Program-made: the position numbers and the translations under genes
The notes under the pieces: model-generated
What the model saw: the letters and a program-made list of their open reading frames with translations, nothing else
Databases searched by the model: none
What the model was told of the DNA's origin: nothing
NCBI GenBank assembly: GCA_900321965.1
Contig: ONYA01000018.1
Span: 1-58,289 of the forward strand
Length of the DNA: 58,289 nt
Reading direction: 5' to 3'
DNA from: an uncultured Prevotellaceae bacterium
GTDB taxonomy: Bacteria; Bacteroidota; Bacteroidia; Bacteroidales; Bacteroidaceae
In this document: positions 44,301 to 53,546 of the stretch, one piece after another
Numbering within the stretch: the stretch's first letter is position 1
Layout: each line of letters begins with the position of its first letter

Positions 44301-44659
44301 CAGATGGTACCTATATCAATCCGAAGTATCAGGAAACGACTCACTACGGTGATTACCCCTTCCCCAACAATGGTGGTTTGAATTCTGGTGTGGGTGCTCA
44401 TAAATCATATTGGGATGAAGCAAAGAGTATTGTTGATGCATCTTACGTTAAAGTGAAGAACATCACATTGGGCTATACATTCCCGAAGAGCCTCATCAAC
44501 AAGATTGGCTGCAATCACTTGCGTCTCTATGCTACAGTGACCAATCCGTTCGTATTTACAAGCTATGAAGGCTTCGACCCGGAATGGGCTGATGCAGCTG
44601 CAAAGAACGATGGTCCAAGCACTATTACATACCAGTTTGGTGCAAGCATTAAATTCTAA
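41396..44659 (+). CDS. SusC-like TonB-dependent outer membrane transporter (first copy)
   Basis: 1087 residues: signal peptide (about 1-25, ending IQAQ), CarboxypepD_reg-like domain (27-112, ISGHVKDATGEDVIGASV), the SusC plug with DVVVVGYGTVKKTDLTGSVSSV near 105-130, then a 22-strand-type barrel ending in SIKF with a terminal aromatic. It imports oligosaccharides across the outer membrane with the SusD partner 18 bp downstream. Pectic oligomers are the inferred substrate from the flanking GH28, PL1 and CE8 genes. No N-terminal STN domain, so it is not a direct anti-sigma signalling type. Confidence 0.95.
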   Translation: MQTKFKTLRIALLLALTMIVGTIQAQTISGHVKDATGEDVIGASVLEQGTKNGTVTDFNGNFTLKLTGKKAIVISYIGMKTQTVNVAGKTSVEVTLQDDETTLQDVVVVGYGTVKKTDLTGSVSSVNTEQLNAKGAPSVLGNLQGSNPGVNITQSSGRAGGDFNIEIRGKSSINSDTKPLYVVDGVMCSDIQWLNPQDIERIDILKDASSTAIYGSRATAGVVMVTTKGGLSIKKDQKPTISYDGYYGVTNTARMPDFMDGESFYRYRFMKFLTNAGANGAAFPAANPTYQIGGSILEQCLLRENVGEGEFMMKKMLASGATYDWPDLVTQKGNQQNHYLSVSGGSESVNYHFGVGYNKEKGIYVGDEQSKYSFKGSVDARINKVISAGFSFNVANINHDYGNDDAIRVAFRMNPYMIPYDNDGNINHLPGNYQSLGTCSSYQFSDQVSALDLLKNTSKSRETWRALGNFYIKLDILKGLDFKTTFSPNYSSYRQGAFTGYINPATGKTYADADTNSATLTNQRGFSWTWDNIINYNTTIAKDHNIGLMALMSMESSNTETSAWTADGVMENTDWWNMKSGDFNKESSSNSYTENSMISYALRANYNWKSRYLLTATVRWDGSSKLTKDERWGCFPSVAAAWRITEEPFMQKVDWLSNLKLRLSYGVTGNNTGIGNFETQQTVAGPLYYYLNGAYQKGFYPSGIVNTILQWETSHEINAGLDFGFLKGRISGTLDVYQKTSKELLFDVKLPLVSGGDNLTTNVGSVRNRGVEISLTTVNIESKDWNWQTTFNFAHNQNEVREINGTGDRLLSGKPTGNLFIGYSATNVWGYEWGGIVSDRMMTVPDNAIAKAKGFTPGEQVREYDYFYQCYNLTEGQPWVVDRDGNGVIDAEDKSIWNSNPAWTGSFTSNLSWKNIDFSFSLYTKQNYKVFSDFLNGDILAMNDRGRQKLAMDWYIPAGTLIDCDGVNADGTYINPKYQETTHYGDYPFPNNGGLNSGVGAHKSYWDEAKSIVDASYVKVKNITLGYTFPKSLINKIGCNHLRLYATVTNPFVFTSYEGFDPEWADAAAKNDGPSTITYQFGASIKF

Positions 44660-44677
44660 TTTATAAAAAGCAATACA

Positions 44678-46513
44678 ATGAAAAAGAGCATATTTTCAAC
44701 AGTTATTGTCGCACTTCTGTCAGGAATGGTCCTAACGAGTTGTAGCGATTTCCTTGATGCAGAGAACAAGTCTGCTGGCGGGCAAACGACCGATAAATAC
44801 TTTGGAGGTGATGTCTCATCACTTCTTGTCACTGCCTACAACAGCTTTGATGCACTCGTCAATCAAGTTCCCATATACGAGCAGGGTACCGACCTCTATA
44901 TCAATACCCGTGGTCACGCAGCTGGCGAATTCAACGAATACACCTTCACACCAGCTTCCTCTACTATTGAAAATTATTATTCTAACGCGTATAAGGCTAT
45001 CAATTATGCGAATGCTGTCATCTTCTACGCAAATGCCAGCTCAAAGGAAGCGCAGGAAGCCCGATTCCTCCGTGCCTGGGGCTACTATATGCTTACCCAG
45101 CAGTTTGGCAGCGTTCCTTATATCACAAGCTATATCAACACGCCAGAGAGGAACTATCCCCGTAAGGATTTGAATGAAATCTACTCAGCTCTCATTGAAG
45201 ACCTGACCGATCTCTACAACAACTCTTCACTCGATGCCAACAGCGATCACAAAGGACGTGCTTCGAAGCAGGCTGTGGCAGCACTTCTGGCAAAGATTTG
45301 TCTGGCAGCTGCATGGGACATTGACACCTCGCTCAACAATGCCGAGCAGGGCACTTACACTGTCAATGACAAAAGCCGTTTCGCTCTGGCAGCTTCTTGG
45401 GCTGAGAAGGCTATCAACGGTATTAACCTGACGATGTCGTTTGATGACAAATGGTCTCCTACCAATGAGGCTAATGCCGAGGAGATTTTCTCTATTATGT
45501 ATGAGCGCGCCAATTATCCTGGCGACGAGACCAGCGGAGGTCACAGCCGCCAGAACGACTTTGGAGGCTACTATGGCAACTGCGTTAAGCTGGGTCTGAA
45601 AAATGTCGGCAGCGACAACCAGCAGAGTGAAAAGAGCATGTATCTCTTTGAGAAAGGCGATAAGCGCTACGAGGGCACTTTTATGACTACGCTTTACAAC
45701 GCAGAACTGCTGGCAAGCGGTGATGCCGCATGGGGAACTTCAGGTTACTATGCCTATTATAACCTAACAGCCGACAAGCTGGCCAGTCAGCCCATCGCAA
45801 ACCGCTTCTATCCTTATTATGCGACTGTTGAGGAGGTCAAGGCCGACATCGAGGCCCACAAGTCTCAGTTCGTACAGGGCAATTGCACCAACGCAGTCAT
45901 CGTGGCTATTCTTTCTTCACCCGTCATCAAATTCTCCTTTGACAAGAACGGCAATTATACGCAGTCCTCTATCAGTGTTGCCGAATATAACACTCAGGTC
46001 AACAACGGTGTCTGCGTGAAGAAGTTCGACGATCCCGAGTCCGCACAGGTAGCAGGCTCCAACGACTATCGCAACCTTGTAGTATTCCATGTTAGCGATA
46101 TGTATCTTATTGCAGCCGAAGCCTACCTTATGGCTGGCGAGACTGCTCAGGCTCTCACCAAGCTGAATGCAGTCAGAAACCGTGCCGGTTTGGCAAGTCT
46201 GTCGTCGTTCAACACTTATAATGTAGAATATAACACACCTGCTTCCTTCACACTAAGAGACATAGACGTCATCCTTGACGAGCGCGCCCGTGAGCTCTAC
46301 GCTGAAGGACACCGTTGGGTCGACCTCCGCCGTACCAAGCAGCTGATTCGCTACAATGTGGCATTCAACACCTATATCAATACGGCAAGCCAGATGGCCG
46401 ACGTGTCAGGCAACTACAAATGGCTACGTCCTATACCTGAAAACGAAATCAGTTCTAATACAGGTATTTCCAACGCTGACCAAAATCCTGGATACGGTGG
46501 CGTAACAGAATAA
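44678..46513 (+). CDS. SusD-like surface glycan-binding lipoprotein (first copy)
   Basis: 611 residues with a lipoprotein signal (lipobox LTSC, Cys22), then the SusD/RagB opening SDFLDAENK. The TPR-type helices and the C-terminal family motif VILDERARELYAEGHRWVDLRRTKQL (near 530-555) are clear. It acts as the lid of the SusC barrel and binds oligosaccharide on the cell surface. Spacing of 18 bp from susC supports co-transcription. Its sequence is only distantly like the second SusD in the window, so the two pairs probably handle different pectic fragments. Confidence 0.95.
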   Translation: MKKSIFSTVIVALLSGMVLTSCSDFLDAENKSAGGQTTDKYFGGDVSSLLVTAYNSFDALVNQVPIYEQGTDLYINTRGHAAGEFNEYTFTPASSTIENYYSNAYKAINYANAVIFYANASSKEAQEARFLRAWGYYMLTQQFGSVPYITSYINTPERNYPRKDLNEIYSALIEDLTDLYNNSSLDANSDHKGRASKQAVAALLAKICLAAAWDIDTSLNNAEQGTYTVNDKSRFALAASWAEKAINGINLTMSFDDKWSPTNEANAEEIFSIMYERANYPGDETSGGHSRQNDFGGYYGNCVKLGLKNVGSDNQQSEKSMYLFEKGDKRYEGTFMTTLYNAELLASGDAAWGTSGYYAYYNLTADKLASQPIANRFYPYYATVEEVKADIEAHKSQFVQGNCTNAVIVAILSSPVIKFSFDKNGNYTQSSISVAEYNTQVNNGVCVKKFDDPESAQVAGSNDYRNLVVFHVSDMYLIAAEAYLMAGETAQALTKLNAVRNRAGLASLSSFNTYNVEYNTPASFTLRDIDVILDERARELYAEGHRWVDLRRTKQLIRYNVAFNTYINTASQMADVSGNYKWLRPIPENEISSNTGISNADQNPGYGGVTE

Positions 46514-46545
46514 ACTATCAGAACAACGAAAAAAGATTTTAGAAT

Positions 46546-47007
46546 ATGAAAAAGATAATATATTCATTAGCTGTGCTTTTCGCATGTAGTTGCGCCTTCA
46601 TATCCTGTGGAGATGATGACGACAGCACAACTTTTAGCACAACACCAGAAAAAGAATCCGCTGGCATCTATTCCGGCACCTGGACTGTTACTTTGGACAA
46701 CGAATCATACTCTGGAGCTGGTTCCATCACCTTGGAAGCCACTAACACGGTTTATCAAACAAATGTCACCTTCAGTTCACAGCTTGAAAATAGCAGCCTT
46801 AATGTTAGTGAGACATCTATAGCCAACATCACCCATGCTGGCAAAGGTTATATCTTCAATAACAACACGGATTCTAATCCATTAGGATCTGGTTTTAGTG
46901 GCAAGATTGACGATAGTGGCAATATGTATGTCAATTTCCAAAAACAAGTAAAAGTGGGACGTAAGCAGTACATCTACACTTATGTGTTTGCGGGAAAGAA
47001 GAATTAA
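46546..47007 (+). CDS. Small lipoprotein of unknown function
   Basis: 153 residues with a lipoprotein signal (Cys21 in FISC) followed at once by GDDDD, an acidic stretch like the export signal that sends Bacteroidetes lipoproteins to the cell surface. The mature part is beta-rich (SGTWTVTLDNESYSGAGSITLEA) and fits a small lipocalin-like or glycan-binding domain; no family recognised with confidence. It sits 32 bp after SusD, in the position where surface glycan-binding proteins (SusE/F-like) are found. Codons are visibly more AT-rich than in the neighbouring genes. Confidence 0.75.
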   Translation: MKKIIYSLAVLFACSCAFISCGDDDDSTTFSTTPEKESAGIYSGTWTVTLDNESYSGAGSITLEATNTVYQTNVTFSSQLENSSLNVSETSIANITHAGKGYIFNNNTDSNPLGSGFSGKIDDSGNMYVNFQKQVKVGRKQYIYTYVFAGKKN

Positions 47008-47052
47008 TGATTTCTACAACAAGAATTTATTTATTCTAACAGATGCCTGATT

Positions 47053-47082
47053 AGAGGGGGCATTGAAATACATGTCCCCTCT
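47053..47082 (+). terminator. Possible terminator after the small lipoprotein gene
   Basis: An 11-bp stem (AGAGGGGGCAT / ATGTCCCCTCT, one G-U pair, 8-nt loop) 46 nt after the stop. No T-run follows, so it may be a processing or stability hairpin instead. Confidence 0.5.
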
Positions 47083-47110
47083 TCCACTACAAAAAAATAA
47101 ATGAGAATAT

Positions 47111-47141
47111 TTTGGTATTTGAAAATTTTGCTATATCTTTG
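47111..47141 (+). promoter_or_regulatory. Promoter of the lone secreted protein gene
   Basis: TTTG (47111-47114), a 19-bp spacer and TATCTTTG (47134-47141): a full consensus match. The ATG lies 50 nt downstream. Confidence 0.75.
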
Positions 47142-47191
47142 CAGCGGATGTAATTTATCCCTATTTATTAATAAACTTAAAACAAAAAAGT

Positions 47192-48103
47192 ATGAAGAAA
47201 ATTTTACTTAGCGCAGTGGCTCTCGTAGCCGCAATGAGCATGAATGCTCAGGTATTCCAGGTAAACGGCGAGGCTCAGGGTCTTACGAGTGACCTTTCTG
47301 ACGTCGCAGCTGGCAAGGTATGGGGTGCTATTGACGGTGCCGTTGACATCACCAATGCTTTTGCAACTCAGCACAAGCTTGTGGACTGCAAGAACAATGA
47401 TTACATCAAGGTTCTGATTGACGGTAATGAGATTCTTACTAGTGGTGGTGTTCAGGGTAACGACAACCCTAAAGATGCAGACGGCAATAACCCTGCACTG
47501 TCTCTGAAGCCTGCCGTAAGCGGTGCTGTCATCCAGCTTGATGCCAAGAAAGATGGTTGGATTTATATTGTTGCCAAGCTGTCAACCAACAAGCAGTACA
47601 TGGTCTTTGAGGAGGGTTCTGCTATCGGTTACAAGATTGCTATGGAGGTAAAAGACGACAGAATCTCAAGCAGCGTGCTGAATCTTGAGGTCAAGGGCGA
47701 AGGTGAGTATAACAACATCCCCGCCAGTGTCTCTACGCTTAACGGAGGTAATGGTATCATGTGGGTTATCCGCGAGTACCTGAACGACGCCGAAGCTACT
47801 ACTGCAGGCAACGGTCTGGGTGTGTTCTACTTCCCCGTTGCTAAGGACTGCAAGTACCTGGCTCACGCTACCGGTTCGAAGATTTCTTGGAGTGGCATCT
47901 ACTTCTCTGAGAACGAGGCTACCAGCATCAAGGTGGCTAAGGAAGACGGTACAGATTTCTCAATCCTCGCTGATCCCGCTTCAGTTAAGAACATCAAGGT
48001 TGATGCACAGAACGGTGCTGCCTTCAATGCTGCTGGCCAGCAGGTAGGTGCAGGCTACAAGGGTCTGGTCATCAAGGATGGCAAGAAATTCTTTCAGAAG
48101 TAA
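47192..48103 (+). CDS. Secreted protein of unknown function with shared C-terminal tail
   Basis: 303 residues with a signal peptide (MKKILLSAVALVAAMSMNAQ). The mature part is predicted beta-rich, without Cys-rich or catalytic motifs (segments such as KKDGWIYIVAKLSTNKQYMVFEEGS). I recognise no family. The last 30 residues (FNAAGQQVGAGYKGLVIKDGKK) are the tail also found on both PL1 lyases and the CE8 esterase, so it is probably delivered by the same route. It is a single-gene unit between the two SusC/SusD operons, with a perfect promoter and a strong terminator. A secreted pectin-binding or structural role is a guess from context. Confidence 0.8.
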   Translation: MKKILLSAVALVAAMSMNAQVFQVNGEAQGLTSDLSDVAAGKVWGAIDGAVDITNAFATQHKLVDCKNNDYIKVLIDGNEILTSGGVQGNDNPKDADGNNPALSLKPAVSGAVIQLDAKKDGWIYIVAKLSTNKQYMVFEEGSAIGYKIAMEVKDDRISSSVLNLEVKGEGEYNNIPASVSTLNGGNGIMWVIREYLNDAEATTAGNGLGVFYFPVAKDCKYLAHATGSKISWSGIYFSENEATSIKVAKEDGTDFSILADPASVKNIKVDAQNGAAFNAAGQQVGAGYKGLVIKDGKKFFQK

Positions 48104-48116
48104 TTGAGCACAAAAG

Positions 48117-48155
48117 ACTGCCCGTTTCCATAGCAAGGAGACGGGCAGTTTTTTT
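48117..48155 (+). terminator. Strong terminator after the lone secreted protein gene
   Basis: A 13-bp stem (ACTGCCCGTTTCC / GGAGACGGGCAGT, one G-U) with a 7-nt loop and seven Ts, starting 14 nt after the stop codon. Confidence 0.9.
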
Positions 48156-48179
48156 ATTTCCGTTAAAACGCACGTGAAA

Positions 48180-48211
48180 TTTGGTGGAATAATAAAATTA
48201 TAGTATCTTTG
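48180..48211 (+). promoter_or_regulatory. Promoter of the second susC operon
   Basis: TTTG (48180-48183), a 20-bp spacer and TATCTTTG (48204-48211) match the consensus exactly. The ATG is 52 nt downstream. Confidence 0.75.
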
Positions 48212-48263
48212 CAGCGTAAGTTTACATTTACACAAATAATAATTACTAAAACTAATCAAATTT

Positions 48264-51200
48264 ATGTCTGAAAAATTAAAGAGTATCAGAGCGACGCTTG
48301 TGTTGGCCCTACTGCTGATAGCGGGTTCAGTGCACGCGCAACAGACCGTCAAGGTCAACGTGAAGGACTCGAGCGGCGAGGCTGTCATCGGTGCCAGTAT
48401 CATTGAGAAGGGCACGAAGAACGGCGGTATCACCGACTTCGACGGAAACTACACCCTGAAGTCAACGGGCAAGCCCGTCACCATCTCGTACGTCGGTATG
48501 AAGACGAAGACGGTTGACGTCAAAGGCAAGACCTCCATCAACGTTGTCCTGGAAGATGACAACACCACGCTGAACGACGTGGTGGTCATCGGTTACGGCA
48601 CGGTTCGTAAGAAGGACCTGACGGGTTCCGTCTCGTCACTGAGTTCGAAGCAGGTGGAGAACATCCCCGTGAGCAACATCTCAGAGGCCATGACCGGTAA
48701 GATGGCAGGTGTGAACATCACCACTACCGAGGGTTCGCCCGACGCCGACGTGAAGATCCGCGTACGTGGCGGCGGCTCACTGTCGCAGGACAACTCACCG
48801 CTCTACATCGTCGACGGCTTCCCTGTGTCGAGCATCGGTGACATCGCCCCGAGTGAAATCCAGAGTATCGACGTTCTGAAAGATGCATCGTCGACGGCCA
48901 TCTACGGTGCCCGTGGTGCCAACGGCGTTATCATTATCACCACGAAGAGCGGCTCCGAGGGCAAGACTCAGGTATCGTTCAACGCCTCTCACGGTTGGAA
49001 ACAGATCACGAAGGAGGTGAAGGTCATGTCGCCCTATAACTATGCCCTCTACCAGTACGAGTTAGGCTCTACGGACTACGGCAACTACAACGACCTGGAC
49101 ATCTGGCGCTCTGTTGAGGGCAGCAACTGGCAGGACGAGGTTTTTGGACGCACCGGTCACCAGACGCAGTACAACGCCAACGTCAGCGGCGGTTCAAAAG
49201 ACTTCAAGTTCAACGTCGGCTTCAACCATAATGACGAGAAGAGCATTATGATGGGTTCTGGCTATGAGAAGAATAACATCAGTGCCAAGATCAACGCCAA
49301 CCTGAACAAGTGGCTGTCGATTGACTTCAACGGCCGTATGGCTTACACCACGCTCGACGGTCTGAACGGCGGTGCCGACACCAACGAGTCGAATGCTGCC
49401 AACGGCATCGTGGCCAACACCGTACGCTGGGCACCTGTCGAGACCCTCGGCAGTGGCAGTGACGACGAGGACGAGGAGAACAGCACTTCTACCCGCCGTA
49501 CGCCCTACCAGCGTATCACCGCCACCTACAAATATCAAGAGCGTTTCCAGCAGAGCTATAATGGCGGTCTGAACTGGAAACCCATCAAGAACTTCACTTT
49601 CCGCACAGAGTTCGGCTACACCTGGAAGTACAACAATACCGATCAGGTCTGGGGAGCCGACGCCACTACCAACTCGAAGTACGGCTATAACGGTGCTCCG
49701 CAGGCACAGTTTGTCCGCGTGACCAGCCAGAACTGGCGTAACGCCAACACCCTGACCTATGACAACCGTAAGCTCTTCGGTGGCCGCGACCATCTGAATG
49801 TGCTTATCGGTCAGGAGTGGTCGAGTTCGAAGCAGACCTCGCGCACCAGCACGTCGGTAGCCTACCCCACCTCGATGACCATTGACGAGGTGCTTGCCCA
49901 CACCACCAGCGGCACGGCTCTGAACAACGAGGGCACGATAGCCGCCGACGAGAACCTGCTGTCATACTTCGGACGTATCAACTACACGTTTGCCGAGCGT
50001 TATCTGGCAACATTCACCATGCGTGCCGACGGTTCGTCGAAGTTTGGCGACGGCCACCGTTGGGGAGTCTTCCCCTCACTGGCACTGGCCTGGCGTCTGT
50101 CGGAGGAGAAATTTATGAAGAGCACACAGTCGTGGTTGTCTAACCTGAAGCTGCGCCTGTCATTCGGTACGGCTGGTAACAACCGCATCAACTCCGGCCT
50201 TATCCAGACCACCTATACTGTCACCGGTACGTCGGGCAAGACGCCGTTCTTCAACGAGAACCGCGCCGTCATGCTGCAGCACGGCACCTACCTCTACAAT
50301 CCCGACCTGAAGTGGGAGACCACCGTCACCCGTAACCTTGGTATCGACTTTGGCTTCCTCGGCGGACGCATCAACGGTACCCTCGACTTCTACTGGAACA
50401 CCACCAAAGACTTGCTCATGCGCAGCGTCGTTCCCTCGAACTCGGGCTACAGCTATCAGTACCAGAACTTCGGCAAGACGTCGAACAAGGGAGTCGAGCT
50501 GACGCTCAACGCTGCCATCATCGACAAGAAGGACTTCGGACTGAACTTCAACGCCAACATCTCTTATAATAAGAATAAGATTGAGGAAGTGGCCGTCGAC
50601 AACCCCTGGCAGAACTACGCCTGGGCCGGTTCGACCATGGCAAACAACGACAACTTCTTCATCGAGGAAGGCGGTCGCTTAGGCGAACTCTGGGGCTATA
50701 AGCTCAACGGCTACTACACCGTCTACGACCCGGCTACCGGCACTGGCGACCTGCGCTACAATGGCCGTGCCTGGGAACTCGTCAACGGCACCGACAACAG
50801 CTATACACTCTTCGGCGGCAACCTCTATCCCGGCGTGCCCAAGGTGGAGACCGACGAGAATGGCGATCCCCTGAAGCAGCGTCTGGGCAACACCGTGCCC
50901 ACGACCACTGGCGGCTTCGGTTTCGACGGCCACTTCAAGGGCTTCGACTTCACCGTCTTCCTGAACTACTCCATCGGCAACAAGCTGCTCAACGGCACGA
51001 AGCTGGCCAACGCCTTCTATGCCGGTTCAGCACGTAACTATAACCTGGTGGACGACTTCAACGTCGAGAACCGCTATACCTGGATCGACCCGAACAACGG
51101 CATGAACCTCGGCCGCCCGTCGGCATCGACACTTGCCGCCTATGGCAGCAACGAGGCACTGATGTCGCGCCTGAACGAACTGAACCAGGGTAAGGAGATG

Positions 51201-51503
51201 TACAACCCCGCTGGCGTCACGGCCATGCAGCTCATCGACTACGCTGTCGAGGACGCCTCGTTCCTGCGCCTGCAGAACGTCACCGTCGGTTACACACTGC
51301 CCAAGAAGCTGGTGCAGAAGGTGTGGCTGTCAAACGTACGCATCTACTTCACTGGCTATAACCTCCTGACCTTTACCGGCTATACGGGCTACGACCCCGA
51401 GGTTGACACCAGTTCAAAGAGCAATCCCATGTGTCCTGGCATCGACTACGCCGCCTACCCGAAGAGCCGCTCTTACGTAGCCGGCATCAACGTGTCGTTC
51501 TAA
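48264..51503 (+). CDS. SusC-like TonB-dependent outer membrane transporter (second copy)
   Basis: 1079 residues: signal peptide ending VHAQ, CarboxypepD_reg-like domain (about 27-110, VKVNVKDSSGEAVIGASI), plug with DVVVIGYGTVRKKDLTGSVSSLSSKQ, and a barrel ending in INVSF. Same architecture as the first SusC but clearly diverged in the plug and barrel. The opening residue context (MSEKLKSIRATLVLALLLIAGS) supports this start. Codons are strongly GC-ending, unlike the first pair, which suggests higher expression or a different history. Partner SusD starts 43 bp downstream across a tandem repeat. Confidence 0.95.
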   Translation: MSEKLKSIRATLVLALLLIAGSVHAQQTVKVNVKDSSGEAVIGASIIEKGTKNGGITDFDGNYTLKSTGKPVTISYVGMKTKTVDVKGKTSINVVLEDDNTTLNDVVVIGYGTVRKKDLTGSVSSLSSKQVENIPVSNISEAMTGKMAGVNITTTEGSPDADVKIRVRGGGSLSQDNSPLYIVDGFPVSSIGDIAPSEIQSIDVLKDASSTAIYGARGANGVIIITTKSGSEGKTQVSFNASHGWKQITKEVKVMSPYNYALYQYELGSTDYGNYNDLDIWRSVEGSNWQDEVFGRTGHQTQYNANVSGGSKDFKFNVGFNHNDEKSIMMGSGYEKNNISAKINANLNKWLSIDFNGRMAYTTLDGLNGGADTNESNAANGIVANTVRWAPVETLGSGSDDEDEENSTSTRRTPYQRITATYKYQERFQQSYNGGLNWKPIKNFTFRTEFGYTWKYNNTDQVWGADATTNSKYGYNGAPQAQFVRVTSQNWRNANTLTYDNRKLFGGRDHLNVLIGQEWSSSKQTSRTSTSVAYPTSMTIDEVLAHTTSGTALNNEGTIAADENLLSYFGRINYTFAERYLATFTMRADGSSKFGDGHRWGVFPSLALAWRLSEEKFMKSTQSWLSNLKLRLSFGTAGNNRINSGLIQTTYTVTGTSGKTPFFNENRAVMLQHGTYLYNPDLKWETTVTRNLGIDFGFLGGRINGTLDFYWNTTKDLLMRSVVPSNSGYSYQYQNFGKTSNKGVELTLNAAIIDKKDFGLNFNANISYNKNKIEEVAVDNPWQNYAWAGSTMANNDNFFIEEGGRLGELWGYKLNGYYTVYDPATGTGDLRYNGRAWELVNGTDNSYTLFGGNLYPGVPKVETDENGDPLKQRLGNTVPTTTGGFGFDGHFKGFDFTVFLNYSIGNKLLNGTKLANAFYAGSARNYNLVDDFNVENRYTWIDPNNGMNLGRPSASTLAAYGSNEALMSRLNELNQGKEMYNPAGVTAMQLIDYAVEDASFLRLQNVTVGYTLPKKLVQKVWLSNVRIYFTGYNLLTFTGYTGYDPEVDTSSKSNPMCPGIDYAAYPKSRSYVAGINVSF

Positions 51504-51504
51504 A

Positions 51505-51532
51505 AATTGATAATTGAAAATTGATAATTGAA
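51505..51532. repeat. 14-bp tandem repeat between susC and susD
   Basis: Two perfect copies of AATTGATAATTGAA fill the gap between the second susC stop and its susD. No terminator is formed, so the pair should remain co-transcribed. Confidence 0.7.
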
Positions 51533-51546
51533 AAGAGAAACATAAT

Positions 51547-53526
51547 ATGAAAAAGATATTTTCAATCATAGCATTAGCGGCTGGTGCCTTCGGCCTGACA
51601 GGCTGCACCGATTTCCTCGACCAGCAGTCGCCGTCGGAACAGACCGACGCCTCGGTCTGGGAATCGACCTACTACACCAGCCTGCGCGTGAACAAGCTCT
51701 TCGGCGACATGATGCAGGACCGTACCTATTCACAGGACTTAGGCATCGTGTGGCGCATGAACAGCGACTGCGAACTGGTCGACGGACTGGGCAGCAACGC
51801 CTATAACACCTCCAGCGAGCGAGGCGGCATGAACTACAACCTTGATCCGGGCTGGGCCCGTCTGAGCGACGTGTGGACCAACCTCTATGGCACCATTGAG
51901 GACGCCAACTTGAACATCCGCGGCATCCGCAACAGCTCGCTCATCAACGGCGGCGGCAACAACCAGAAGGCTATGGAGCGCTATCTTGGCGAGTCGCTCA
52001 CCATCCGCGCCCTGTCATACTTAGAGTTGGTACGCTTCTATGGCGACGTGCCCATGAAGCTTGAGCCGTCGGCCAGCGACCTGAGCAATGTCTACTTAAA
52101 CAAGACCGACCGCGACGAGATCCTGAACAAGATGATGGAAGACCTCGACGAGGCCATCGGCTACCTGCCCTGGGCCGACGAGGTGAGCGGCTACACCACC
52201 GAGCACGTCACCAAGGGCTATGCCCACGCTCTGCTGGCACAGATTGCACTGACCCGCGCCGGCTACGCCATCCGCGAGGCAGCCAAGAGCGGCTACGAGA
52301 CGGCTGCCGAGAACTCGGACCCCACCTATCCCACCCAGCGTCCCGGCGATGCCGAGCGCAAGCAGCTCTATGAGCGTGCACTGAAGCACCTGACGGCCAT
52401 CATCCAGAGTGGCAAGCACCAGCTGAACCCCTCTATCGAGAATCAGTGGGCTCTTGTCAACCAGTTGACACTCGACCAGAACTACCACGAGAACCTGTTT
52501 GAGATTCCTATGGGCCAGAACGTCAGCAGCGAACTTGGCTATACCGTCGGCGTACGCCTGAACGGTATCACCGCTAAGTACGGCTACGGCAACTCATCAG
52601 GTAAGATGAAGGTGACCGCTCCCCTGCTCTACTCCTACGACCCCGCCGACCAGCGTCGTGACCTGACGGTGGCAGCCTTCCAGATTGCCCAGAACACGAC
52701 AGAGAACATCACCGAGGAACAGATGCTGACCAATGCGCCCTTCGGCCTGTACGTCGGCAAGTGGGATCCGCGCAAGATGAGCGACGCCTGGCTTCAGGAC
52801 AACCTCGTGGCTACGGCCAAGCACATGACGGGCATCAACCCCATCCTGATGCGCTATTCTCAGGTGCTGCTCTACTACGCTGAGGTGATGAACGAGCTGG
52901 CAGGCCCTGACGCAGGTTACGAAGGCTCGGCCGGACTGACTGCCCGCGAGGCTCTGGCACAGGTTCACGCCCGTGCTTTCAAGGACAAGTCGGCAGCCCA
53001 GGCTTACATCAATGCCATCCCCGCCAACAAGACCGACTTCTTCAACGCCATCGTTGACGAGAACGCTTGGGAGCTGGCTGGCGAAGGTATGCGCAAGGCC
53101 GACCTCGTGCGCTGGAACCTGCTGGTGAAGAAGACCAAGGAGATGAAGGAGACCTACCTCAAGCAGCTTATCGGCGGTATCTATCAGGAGAAAGTCTACT
53201 TCAACTATCTTGACGCTGCCAAGAGCCAGATCGACTTCTCGAGCATTACCTGGTATGGCATTCCCGCAGGCAAGACGGCCGCTGACTATGCCGGCAGCGC
53301 CGACTCCTTCGGCAAGAGCGACATTGAGAAAGAGAACGACACGCAGGTGTACACCAACCTGCCTTCCATCTCTTGCGGACTCTTAGGCGAGGCCACCGTC
53401 AACACCGACGGCACCATCACCTACGCAACACCGGCTGTACAGAACCGTTACATCATGCCCATCGGCTCGACCATCATCTCAGCCGCCAACGGCTCATTGC
53501 ACAACTCATACGGCTATAGTGACTAA
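51547..53526 (+). CDS. SusD-like surface glycan-binding lipoprotein (second copy)
   Basis: 659 residues with a lipoprotein signal (Cys20 in LTGC) and the SusD opening TDFLDQQSPSEQTD. Helical TPR-type core; the family C-terminal motif is present as VDENAWELAGEGMRKADLVRWNLL (near 505-530). Longer than the first SusD by about 50 residues. It binds oligosaccharide at the cell surface and lids the SusC barrel. A DUF4957/DUF5123-like lipoprotein gene follows after 20 bp, the usual order in pectin loci. Confidence 0.95.
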   Translation: MKKIFSIIALAAGAFGLTGCTDFLDQQSPSEQTDASVWESTYYTSLRVNKLFGDMMQDRTYSQDLGIVWRMNSDCELVDGLGSNAYNTSSERGGMNYNLDPGWARLSDVWTNLYGTIEDANLNIRGIRNSSLINGGGNNQKAMERYLGESLTIRALSYLELVRFYGDVPMKLEPSASDLSNVYLNKTDRDEILNKMMEDLDEAIGYLPWADEVSGYTTEHVTKGYAHALLAQIALTRAGYAIREAAKSGYETAAENSDPTYPTQRPGDAERKQLYERALKHLTAIIQSGKHQLNPSIENQWALVNQLTLDQNYHENLFEIPMGQNVSSELGYTVGVRLNGITAKYGYGNSSGKMKVTAPLLYSYDPADQRRDLTVAAFQIAQNTTENITEEQMLTNAPFGLYVGKWDPRKMSDAWLQDNLVATAKHMTGINPILMRYSQVLLYYAEVMNELAGPDAGYEGSAGLTAREALAQVHARAFKDKSAAQAYINAIPANKTDFFNAIVDENAWELAGEGMRKADLVRWNLLVKKTKEMKETYLKQLIGGIYQEKVYFNYLDAAKSQIDFSSITWYGIPAGKTAADYAGSADSFGKSDIEKENDTQVYTNLPSISCGLLGEATVNTDGTITYATPAVQNRYIMPIGSTIISAANGSLHNSYGYSD

Positions 53527-53546
53527 TCCAAAAACAACAAGAATCT

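Noticed and set aside
51505-51532. CRISPR-like or attachment-site repeat between susC and susD
   Set aside because: Only two adjacent 14-bp AT-rich copies with no spacers and no integrase or cas genes; a simple tandem duplication.
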